DNA of 5,032 bases from SZUA-254 sp031379665 (GTDB taxonomy: Bacteria > Bacteroidota > Ignavibacteria > UBA10030 > SZUA-254): positions 1 to 5,032 of the forward strand of contig JANNFI010000084.1 of NCBI GenBank assembly GCA_031379665.1. Reading direction: 5' to 3'. The first letter of the stretch is position 1. Every line of letters starts with the position of its first letter. This document shows, piece after piece, positions 1 to 5,032 of the stretch. Made by a program: the position numbers and the translations under genes. The notes below the pieces were generated by a model. That model did not search any database. It saw only the letters and a program-made list of their open reading frames with translations, and had not been told where the DNA came from.

Positions 1-794
1 GCGGTGAACCGCTCCTCGCGCTCTACAGCCAGGAATACCAATCGATGCAGTTCGAACTCCTCCAGGCCGCGCGGAGGTTGGACCGCTCGCGTAAACCGGA
101 CACCGATGACGGTTCTGCAAGGGCCATCTACGAATCGGCCCGCCGGAAACTCACCGTAGTCGGGGCGAGCGAGGAGGACGTCTCGCGACTAGAACGTACC
201 GGCGTACCGGAGTTGTATTTCCTCATTCGGGGGCCCTTTTCGGGAACCATCCTCGAAAGCGACGTGAGGGTCGGCAGCTTCGTGCGGACCGGCGACGATC
301 TCCTCGACATCGCCGATCTTTCGACGCTTTGGGTACTCGCGGACCTGTATGAGAAGGACCTCCCACTCGTTCGAGAGGGAATGCCTGCAACGGTTTCGGT
401 ATCGGCATATCCTGACCGATTCACGGGCCGGATCGCCAGCGTCTACAGCATCCTCGATGAGAAAACCCGGACGGTGAAACTCCGCCTCGAGGTCGCGAAC
501 CGGGACGGAAGGCTCAAACCGGAGATGTTTTGTTCCGTGGACATCCAGACCGCCGTCGGTTCAAAAACGATCAAGGTCCCGGAGAGCGCTGTCCTCGGCG
601 AGACGGAACATCATTTCGTGTTCATCGCATTGAACGACACGACGTTCGAAAAGCGGGACATTCGCACGGGATTCGAAACTCAGGAGTTCGTCGAGGTGCT
701 TGACGGCCTCCTGGAAGGCGAGCGGATCGTCGTGAAGGGCGGATTCTTCCTGAAATCGGAACTTGCCAAAGAAACATTCGGGGAGGAGCACTGA
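1..794 (+). CDS. Heavy-metal efflux RND periplasmic adaptor (CusB/CzcB-type membrane fusion protein), 5' partial
   Basis: The gene enters from the left edge. The first full codon is at base 3 and the frame stays open to TGA at 792-794, giving 263 visible residues. The ATG at 45 is internal, because the residues before it (GEPLLALYSQEY) already match the family's conserved stretch leading into the alpha-hairpin. Visible order: helical hairpin (about residues 8-68), second half of the lipoyl/barrel-sandwich domain (about 74-105, with IRGPFSGTI and the 'GD.LLDIADLSTLWV' type strand), beta-barrel (about 107-185, with LKPEMFCSV), and membrane-proximal domain (about 186-263). The signal peptide, first lipoyl half and any N-terminal metal-binding residues are outside the window. 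In this family the adaptor sits in the periplasm and links the inner-membrane pump to the outer-membrane channel, and it can hand metal to the pump. The permease gene follows after 3 bases, so the two are almost certainly co-transcribed. The adaptor alone does not reveal which metal is exported. Confidence 0.93.
   Translation, partial: GEPLLALYSQEYQSMQFELLQAARRLDRSRKPDTDDGSARAIYESARRKLTVVGASEEDVSRLERTGVPELYFLIRGPFSGTILESDVRVGSFVRTGDDLLDIADLSTLWVLADLYEKDLPLVREGMPATVSVSAYPDRFTGRIASVYSILDEKTRTVKLRLEVANRDGRLKPEMFCSVDIQTAVGSKTIKVPESAVLGETEHHFVFIALNDTTFEKRDIRTGFETQEFVEVLDGLLEGERIVVKGGFFLKSELAKETFGEEH
780..788 (+). promoter_or_regulatory. Shine-Dalgarno site of the RND permease gene
   Basis: GGGGAGGAG lies inside the last codons of the adaptor gene, 9 bases before the ATG at 798. 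It supports that start and suggests coupled translation of adaptor and permease, which should keep their amounts in step. Confidence 0.75.
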
Positions 795-797
795 GCC

Positions 798-3700
798 ATG
801 ATCGACCGCATCATCGAATCCTCATTACGGCAGCGCCTGATCGTCATCGCGATGACGATCCTCGTGGCGGCAATCGGCTGGTACTCGCTCAACGACATTC
901 CCATCGACGCGTTTCCGGACGTGACGAACGTCCAGGTCCAGGTGATCGCCGAAGGCCCGGGGCTCTCTCCCGTCGAGGTCGAGAAGCTCGTCACCTTTCC
1001 CATCGAGGTGGCGATGAACGGGTTGCCGCGCCTCACGGAAGTGCGATCGATCTCGAAATTCGGTCTAACCGTGGTGACCATCGTCTTCGAGGACGGCGTC
1101 GACGTGTATTTCGCCCGCCAGCTGGTTCTCGAAAGGCTCCGGAGTGTCCGCGAATCCCTCCCCCCCGGCGTCCCCGAACCGGAGATGGGCCCCCTGACCA
1201 CCGGGATGGGGGAAATTTACCAGTATTTCCTGGAGAGTGACAGCCTCGGCCTGATGGACCTCCGCACGATCCAGGATTGGGTCATCAAACCGCAGCTGCG
1301 GACCGTTCCCGGGGTGACCGAGGTGAACAGCTTCGGCGGACTGGTCAAGCAGTACCAGGTCCTCGTCGATCCGGACCGGCTCCTCAGTTACAATGTAACC
1401 CTCGACGACGTCTTCCGGGCGGTGGAGGAGAATAGCTCCGTCGCCGGCGGGAATTTCCTGGAGCATTCATCGGAACAGTACATCATCCGGGGAATCGGCC
1501 TCGCCCAATCGATTCGTGACATCGAGGACATGGTCGTCGGAAGCAACAATGGAACCCCCATCCTTATCCGGAACGTGGCGACCGTCGAACCCGGAGCGGA
1601 AGTCCGCCAGGGCGCCGTGGTGATGCAGGGTCGCGGCGAGGTCACCGCCGCGATCGTGATGATGCTCAAGGGGGAGAATTCCCGGAGGGTCATCGAACGG
1701 ATCAAAGCCAAAGTGGAGGAGATCAACTCGACCCTTCCGAAACACGTCAAGATTCATCCCTATTACGACCAGACCGACCTCATCGACAAAACCATCTCCA
1801 CCGTACAAACGAACCTCGTCGAGGGCGGCCTGCTGGTGGTTGCCGTCCTGCTGGTGTTTTTGGGCGATTTGCGCGGTGGGTTCATCGTCGCGTTGTCCAT
1901 TCCCCTATCGATGCTCTTCGCGTTCATCGGGATGGAGTGGCTCGGGCTCAGCGCGAACCTGATGAGCCTCGGCGCGATCGACTTCGGGATGATCGTCGAC
2001 GGTTCCGTGGTAATGGTGGAAAATTTCGAACGAAAACTCCTCCATCACGACTCCGACAAGACCCGGGTCCAACTGATCGGCGAGGCGGCACGCGAGGTGG
2101 GGCGGCCGATACTCTTCGGGGTCCTCATCATCATCGCCGTGTACCTGCCGATCCTGACCCTGGAGGGGACCGAGGGAAAGATGTTTCGCCCGATGGCCCT
2201 CACGGTCGGTATGGCGCTCATTGGGTCGTTGATCCTGACGATGACCTTCATCCCGGTCATCAGCTCGCTCCTTCTCCGGGAAAAGAAGTCACACGCCGAA
2301 CCCCGCCTGATCCACTTCCTTCGGAAAATCTACACACCCCTGCTCGAGAAGGCGATCAAACACAAGCTCATTACGATTTTGGCCGCCCTTGCGATTCTCC
2401 TGACGTCCCTCGCGCTCGCCCCTCAGCTGGGCACGGAATTCATTCCGGAACTCGACGAGGGATCGATCCTCATCCAGCCGATCCGGATGCCGAGCATCTC
2501 CCTCACGGAATCGATCGAAATGGAGAAGAAAGTCCAGCAGATCCTGATGCAATTTCCCGAAGTGGAGTTCGTGGTCGGCAGGCTCGGACGGCCGGACATC
2601 GCCACGGACCCGATGGGCGTGAACTTGAGCGATATTTACGTGACCCTGAAGCCGCGCGAGCAGTGGTCCACCGCGGAGACGAAGGAGGAGCTCGTCGAAA
2701 AGATGGTCGAGGAGCTGGAACACGTGCCGGGCGTGAATTTCAACATTACACAACCGATCGCGATGAGAGTTGACGAGCTGGTCTCGGGGGTGAAATCCGA
2801 CCTCGCAATCAAGATCTTCGGGGACGATATGGATATCCTGAAGAATCGGGGCGCCGACATCGCCGGTATCGTGCGATCCATTCCCGGAGCCTCGGATGTC
2901 GCCGTCGAGCAGGTCTCCGGCCAACCGTACCTCAATATCTACATCGACCGGTCCGCGATCGCCCGCTACGGGCTGAACGTCTCCGACGTCCAGCGGGTGA
3001 TCGAAACCGCCATCGGCGGGAAGGTGGCGAACGAAGTGTTCGAGGGGCAGGCAAGGTTTGCGATGGTCGTCCGGTATCCGGAGCGAAAACGAGGCGACAT
3101 CGGGACGATTCAAAACACCTTCATAAGCCTGCCCTCGGGGGGAACGGTCCCGCTTAGCCAGGTGGCGAGAGTGGTGGCCGAGGAGGGGCCGGTGCAGGTC
3201 AGCCGCGAATTCGGCCGGCGGCGGATTGTCATCGAGTGCAATGTTCGCGGTCGGGACATCGGGAGCTTCGTCGCCGAGGCGAAACGGGCAATCGGAGAGT
3301 CCGTCGCACTGCCCGTCGGGTACTCCATCACCTGGGGCGGACAGTTCCAGCAGCAGGAAAGCGCGATGAAACGGCTTATAATTGTCATCCCGCTCTCCGT
3401 CTTCATCATCTTCGTGTTACTCTTCACCACGTTCGGCAATCTGAGGCACGCTTCCCTGATTCTGCTGAATCTTCCCTTCGCACTGAGCGGGGGGATTTTC
3501 GCCCTCCTCGCCCGCGATCTAAACCTGAGCGTCTCGGCGTCGATCGGGTTCATCGCGCTCTTCGGGGTCGCCGTGCTCAACGGGATCGTGCTGGTGTCCC
3601 ACATCAATCAACTGTTGAAGGACGGGCATTCGCTCGCCATCTCGATCGTTCGGGGGGCATCCGACCGACTCAGGCCGGTGCTGATGACTGCGCTCGTCGC

Positions 3701-3869
3701 GAGCTTCGGTTTCATCCCGATGGCCTTGTCCCAGGGTACGGGCGCCGAAGTTCAGCGGCCGCTCGCGACAGTCGTGATCGGCGGGTTGATCACATCGACG
3801 CTTCTGACCCTGTTCGTCCTGCCGGTGGTCTACGGATGGATGGAACGGAAAAGGGTGGGCAAAGGATAG
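798..3869 (+). CDS. CusA/CzcA family heavy-metal efflux RND permease (HME-RND), complete
   Basis: This is a 1023-residue inner-membrane proton/metal antiporter, the energy-using part of a tripartite efflux pump; the family is usually about 1,020-1,070 residues. It has the RND layout of two repeats: TM1 (about 12-32), a periplasmic domain, TM2-TM6 (about 340-490), TM7 (about 524-541), a second periplasmic domain, and TM8-TM12 (about 860-1012). The N-terminal signature PIDAFPDVTNVQVQV followed by PVEVEKLVTFPIE is typical of CzcA/CusA. TM4 carries DFGMIVDGSVVMVEN, giving D395, D401 and E408, the spacing of the acidic residues needed for proton coupling and cation export in CzcA. DELVSGVKSDLAIKIFGDD (from D659) is also family-typical. 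By my alignment from memory, the three CusA methionine ligands (M573, M623, M672) correspond to Q, L and E here, which argues against Cu+/Ag+ and for Zn/Co/Ni/Cd. I give no symbol because the metal is inferred. The gene is intact. It follows the adaptor gene by 3 bases and ends facing a convergent tRNA gene. Confidence 0.97.
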   Translation: MIDRIIESSLRQRLIVIAMTILVAAIGWYSLNDIPIDAFPDVTNVQVQVIAEGPGLSPVEVEKLVTFPIEVAMNGLPRLTEVRSISKFGLTVVTIVFEDGVDVYFARQLVLERLRSVRESLPPGVPEPEMGPLTTGMGEIYQYFLESDSLGLMDLRTIQDWVIKPQLRTVPGVTEVNSFGGLVKQYQVLVDPDRLLSYNVTLDDVFRAVEENSSVAGGNFLEHSSEQYIIRGIGLAQSIRDIEDMVVGSNNGTPILIRNVATVEPGAEVRQGAVVMQGRGEVTAAIVMMLKGENSRRVIERIKAKVEEINSTLPKHVKIHPYYDQTDLIDKTISTVQTNLVEGGLLVVAVLLVFLGDLRGGFIVALSIPLSMLFAFIGMEWLGLSANLMSLGAIDFGMIVDGSVVMVENFERKLLHHDSDKTRVQLIGEAAREVGRPILFGVLIIIAVYLPILTLEGTEGKMFRPMALTVGMALIGSLILTMTFIPVISSLLLREKKSHAEPRLIHFLRKIYTPLLEKAIKHKLITILAALAILLTSLALAPQLGTEFIPELDEGSILIQPIRMPSISLTESIEMEKKVQQILMQFPEVEFVVGRLGRPDIATDPMGVNLSDIYVTLKPREQWSTAETKEELVEKMVEELEHVPGVNFNITQPIAMRVDELVSGVKSDLAIKIFGDDMDILKNRGADIAGIVRSIPGASDVAVEQVSGQPYLNIYIDRSAIARYGLNVSDVQRVIETAIGGKVANEVFEGQARFAMVVRYPERKRGDIGTIQNTFISLPSGGTVPLSQVARVVAEEGPVQVSREFGRRRIVIECNVRGRDIGSFVAEAKRAIGESVALPVGYSITWGGQFQQQESAMKRLIIVIPLSVFIIFVLLFTTFGNLRHASLILLNLPFALSGGIFALLARDLNLSVSASIGFIALFGVAVLNGIVLVSHINQLLKDGHSLAISIVRGASDRLRPVLMTALVASFGFIPMALSQGTGAEVQRPLATVVIGGLITSTLLTLFVLPVVYGWMERKRVGKG

Positions 3870-3891
3870 AGCGTCTGCGAACCAGGAAGGG

Positions 3892-3928
3892 AAATAAAAA
3901 GGGCAACCGGTAATATTCCGATCGCCCT
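3892..3928 (-). terminator. Rho-independent terminator of the tRNA-Met gene
   Basis: Read on the minus strand, AGGGCGATCGG pairs along its full length with CCGGTTGCCCT (11 bp, including two G-U wobbles) around the 7-base loop AATATTA, followed at once by TTTTTATTT. It starts 4 bases after the tRNA 3' end. On the plus strand the two wobbles become A-C mismatches and there is no T-run, so the terminator is strand-specific and would serve the end of the efflux operon poorly. Confidence 0.85.
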
Positions 3929-3932
3929 GTTG

Positions 3933-4005
3933 TAGCGGGGGCAGGACTTGAACCTGCAGCCTTTGGGTTATGAGCCCAACGAGCTACCAATTGCTCCACC
4001 CCGCG
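3933..4005 (-). tRNA. tRNA-Met (CAT), initiator-type (fMet)
   Basis: The minus strand folds into a complete 73-base cloverleaf. Acceptor CGCGGGG pairs with CCCCGC at six positions; D-stem GAGC/GCTC has an 8-base loop AATTGGTA; anticodon stem TTGGG/CCCAA has loop CTCATAA; the variable loop is AGGCT; T-stem GCAGG/CCTGC has loop TTCAAGT; the discriminator is A73. The anticodon CAT corresponds to 3970-3972. Initiator hallmarks are present: three G-C pairs at the base of the anticodon stem (29-31 with 39-41), an A11-U24 pair in the D-stem, and no Watson-Crick pair at 1-72. The mismatch here is C1-U72, whereas the E. coli initiator has C1-A72. The bases after A73 read CAA, so the CCA end is not encoded and must be added by a nucleotidyltransferase. 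The gene appears to be a single-tRNA unit with its own promoter and terminator. Confidence 0.93.
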
Positions 4006-4020
4006 ATGTGTGAAGGATTA

Positions 4021-4049
4021 AATATACACAATAAATCCAGCCGAAGCAA
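4021..4049 (-). promoter_or_regulatory. Sigma-70-type promoter of the tRNA-Met gene
   Basis: On the minus strand, TTGCTT (4044-4049) and TATATT (4021-4026) are separated by exactly 17 bases. The expected transcription start lies about 8-10 bases before the tRNA's first base, giving a very short 5' leader, as is common for tRNA genes. No better pair of boxes is visible between the tRNA and 4080. Confidence 0.65.
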
Positions 4050-4059
4050 ACTTTCCCCC

Positions 4060-4088
4060 TTGACAACCGCCCGTTAAATAGCTACTTT
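4060..4088 (+). promoter_or_regulatory. Sigma-70-type promoter of the membrane-protein gene
   Basis: A perfect -35 box TTGACA (4060-4065) is followed after 17 bases by TACTTT (4083-4088), a weak -10 matching 3 of 6 consensus bases. Transcription would start near 4095 and leave an untranslated leader of about 110 nt. A strong -35 with a poor -10 is common where an activator or leader control adjusts output. It is divergent from the tRNA promoter, with 10 bp between the two -35 boxes. Confidence 0.6.
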
Positions 4089-4095
4089 CAGCAAT

Positions 4096-4171
4096 TATTC
4101 ATCGTTACCGGCGCAGGCAAAAGGGCAGTACGCCGGATGAATATCAAGATGAATATTAAATGATCCGCCGG
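4096..4171 (+). repeat. Leader with overlapping inverted and direct repeats (possible regulatory RNA)
   Basis: The left arm TATTCATC (4096-4103), a spacer GTTA, then CCGGCG (4108-4113) faces CGCCGG (4131-4136) followed by ATGAATA (4137-4143). This gives a two-part stem with a 17-base loop. The 9-mer GATGAATAT occurs twice, at 4136-4144 and 4148-4156 (period 12), and a second CGCCGG lies at 4166-4171. The left arm can therefore pair with alternative partners. I could not match it to a riboswitch class I know. It may be a regulatory leader, a protein-binding region or coincidence. Confidence 0.4.
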
Positions 4172-4193
4172 GGCAAAAACAACACCTTTACTC

Positions 4194-4200
4194 AAGGAGG
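4194..4200 (+). promoter_or_regulatory. Shine-Dalgarno site of the membrane-protein gene
   Basis: AAGGAGG lies 5 bases before the ATG at 4206, close to a perfect anti-16S match. It decides the start in favour of 4206 over the in-frame ATG at 4218, and over the overlapping frame opening at 4160. Confidence 0.85.
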
Positions 4201-4205
4201 GTACA

Positions 4206-4769
4206 ATGGTTCCCATCATGTCGTTGTGGCTACCGATACTCGTGTCGGCCGCCTTCGTGTTTATCGCGAGCTCCCTTATCCATATGGTCTTGAAGTACCA
4301 TTCGAGCGATTTCAGGGCAATGCCCGGGGAAGACCAGGCGATGGCCGCCCTGGGGAAGCTGAACATCCCGCCCGGCGATTACATGTTCCCCCATGGCGGC
4401 AGCATGAAGGCGATGAGTGACCCCGCATTCATCGAAAAATACAAAAAAGGGCCCGTTGCGTTCATAACGATCTTCCCAAGCGGCCCTCCGGGAATGGGAA
4501 AAGAGCTGGCGCTCTGGTTCCTCTATAGCGTGTTGATCAGCATTTTCTCGGCATATGTGGCCGGGAGAGCCCTGCCGGCCGGATCCGAGTACCTGGCCGT
4601 CCATCGGTTCGCGGGAGTGATTGCGTTCGCGGGATACGGTCTCGCACATCTACAGAACTCCATCTGGTACAAGCGGTCCTGGAACACCACCTTCAAATCG
4701 ATGTTCGACGCCCTTATTTACGCATCGGTGACGGGCGGGACGTTTGGGTGGCTCTGGCCGGCAGTCTGA
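4206..4769 (+). CDS. Conserved-type integral membrane protein of unknown function, about four membrane segments
   Basis: The protein has 187 residues and I do not recognise a named function. It resembles uncharacterised bacterial membrane proteins I recall with the same layout, but I cannot name a Pfam family with confidence. Probable membrane segments are at about 7-29, 101-120, 130-150 and 166-186. There is no cleavable signal peptide; the first hydrophobic stretch follows MVPIMSLWLP and looks like an anchor. The soluble part between segments 1 and 2 (about 30-99) holds SDFRAMPGED (34-43), a Met/His cluster (M60, H63, M67, M70) in YMFPHGGSMKAM, the stretch EKYKKGPVAFITIFPSGPPGMG (77-98, given in part here: KKGPV and FPSGPPGMG), and many glycines and prolines. 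Histidines H26, H133 and H148 lie in or next to membrane segments. The gene stands alone, with its own promoter, a structured leader, a strong Shine-Dalgarno site and a hairpin 30 bases after its stop. Nothing nearby suggests a role, and a link to the metal pump is not shown. Confidence 0.88.
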   Translation: MVPIMSLWLPILVSAAFVFIASSLIHMVLKYHSSDFRAMPGEDQAMAALGKLNIPPGDYMFPHGGSMKAMSDPAFIEKYKKGPVAFITIFPSGPPGMGKELALWFLYSVLISIFSAYVAGRALPAGSEYLAVHRFAGVIAFAGYGLAHLQNSIWYKRSWNTTFKSMFDALIYASVTGGTFGWLWPAV

Positions 4770-4798
4770 CGGCCCCTTATATAGATGAATGATAGCAT

Positions 4799-4834
4799 TC
4801 CGGGGACTGGTTTATGCGAATTCCAGTCCCCGGA
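4799..4834 (+). terminator. Strong 12-bp hairpin after the membrane-protein gene, probable terminator lacking a T-run
   Basis: TCCGGGGACTGG (4799-4810) pairs perfectly with CCAGTCCCCGGA (4823-4834) around a 12-base loop. It begins 30 bases after the stop codon. No T-run follows on the plus strand (AGCTTATCC) and none on the minus strand, so it is not a textbook intrinsic terminator. It may instead protect the mRNA 3' end or work with Rho. Confidence 0.55.
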
Positions 4835-4879
4835 GCTTATCCTGGGGGGGGGCCTTTCCGGCGGGGCAATGATCGGAGC

Positions 4880-4894
4880 GGCGTGAAACACGCC
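4880..4894. repeat. Perfect inverted repeat GGCGTG-AAA-CACGCC, candidate regulator-binding site
   Basis: Six base pairs with a 3-base centre, in a non-coding region. Its centre is about 86 bases upstream of the start expected from the sigma-54-like promoter at 4947-4963, a fitting distance for an enhancer-binding activator. It could equally be a small RNA hairpin. No regulator is visible in the window. Confidence 0.3.
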
Positions 4895-4946
4895 AAATTC
4901 GCGGGTTTATTGATTATTGAAAATATTTCACCCGGGGATTTGGAAT

Positions 4947-4963
4947 TTGCCCGGAGATTGCAT
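4947..4963 (+). promoter_or_regulatory. Candidate sigma-54 (-24/-12) promoter facing right
   Basis: TTGCCC, five bases, then TTGCAT. Against the sigma-54 consensus (TGGCAC-N5-TTGCW) the -12 part is perfect and the -24 part matches 4 of 6, and the bases just after it (GG) also fit. The main weakness is T instead of G as the first base of the -24 GG pair. Transcription would start near 4973 and run out of the window. Confidence 0.3.
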
Positions 4964-5032
4964 ATCTTGAAACTGTCAAATAACAGTACACCGTATCATA
5001 GATAGAGCCACCCTGCAACAGAAGCACAAGCT

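Larger units (their letters stand above)
4835..5032. other. Intergenic region without a convincing gene, probable upstream region of a gene to the right
   Basis: The only open frame (4814-5005, 63 codons) starts inside the hairpin loop, lacks a proper ribosome site and has no recognisable features, so I do not call it. GC content drops clearly from about 4900 onward, as is usual for a promoter region. It holds a 9-G run (4844-4852), an inverted repeat (4880-4894), a small A/T palindrome (TGAAA-ATA-TTTCA, 4918-4930), a sigma-54-like element (4947-4963) and a 5-bp inverted repeat (ACTGT/ACAGT, 4972-4987). Confidence 0.5.

Noticed and set aside
1937..2773. 278-codon open frame on the + strand inside the permease gene
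   Set aside because: It is a +1-type shadow of the real RND frame. The product is dominated by Arg, Asp, Pro and Gly, as expected from GC-rich off-frame reading, and it has no domain or ribosome site.
2289..3113. 274-codon open frame on the - strand opposite the permease gene
   Set aside because: It is an antisense shadow in GC-rich coding DNA. The composition is rich in His, Asp and Arg with no recognisable motif, and the sense strand encodes a clear RND protein.
3236..3913. 225-codon + strand frame overlapping the end of the permease gene
   Set aside because: It is an off-frame, Arg-rich translation of conserved RND sequence that stops in the tRNA terminator. It is not a frameshifted piece of the pump, whose own frame is intact to 3869.
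4096..4171. Cyclic-dinucleotide (GEMM-type), cobalamin, TPP or fluoride riboswitch
   Set aside because: I looked for their conserved core sequences in the leader and found none. The repeats remain, but assignment to a known class is not supported.
4160..4420. 86-codon + strand frame starting before the membrane-protein gene
   Set aside because: The strong Shine-Dalgarno site at 4194-4200 serves the ATG at 4206 in another frame. This frame has no ribosome site and reads as low-complexity Arg/Gly-rich sequence.
4814..5005. 63-codon + strand frame at the right edge
   Set aside because: Its ATG is in the loop of the strong hairpin, it crosses a nine-G run, and its product shows no motif or helix pattern.
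1..5032. Integration site or mobile element linked to the tRNA gene
   Set aside because: There is no second copy of the tRNA 3' end in the window, no integrase or transposase frame, and no target-site duplication.

Overview
The window comes from a GC-rich Gram-negative bacterium. Both large proteins belong to a tripartite export pump that spans two membranes, and the coding regions have strongly G/C-ending codons. A possible sigma-54 promoter at the right edge and the overall style would fit a Deltaproteobacteria-like lineage. The sequence alone does not fix the taxonomy, so treat that as a guess.

Left region (1-3869, + strand): the end of a heavy-metal efflux operon. It holds the 3' part of a CusB/CzcB-type periplasmic adaptor (its start lies left of the window), then a complete CusA/CzcA-type RND permease of 1023 residues, with 3 bases between the genes. 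The pump would take metal ions from the periplasm or cytoplasm and, with an outer-membrane channel protein not in this window, push them out of the cell. Its TM4 signature (D395, D401, E408), and the absence of the three CusA methionine ligands, point to divalent cations (Zn/Co/Ni/Cd) rather than Cu+/Ag+.

Middle region (3870-4205): a compact regulatory hub. An initiator-type tRNA-Met (anticodon CAT) lies on the minus strand, facing the pump operon. It has its own intrinsic terminator (3892-3928) and its own promoter (4021-4049). A divergent sigma-70-type promoter (4060-4088) starts only 10 bp from the tRNA promoter's -35 box. It drives a leader of about 110 nt with inverted and direct repeats that can pair in more than one way.

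Right region (4206-5032): a gene for a conserved-looking 187-residue membrane protein with about four membrane segments and no function I recognise. It is followed by a strong 12-bp hairpin. The last 200 bases hold no convincing gene. They contain a 9-G run, a perfect 6-bp inverted repeat and a sigma-54-like -24/-12 element facing right, which suggests the promoter region of a gene beyond the window.

I see no CRISPR array, insertion sequence or phage gene, and no clearly new multi-gene system. The least explained parts are the membrane protein with its structured leader and the possible sigma-54 control region.
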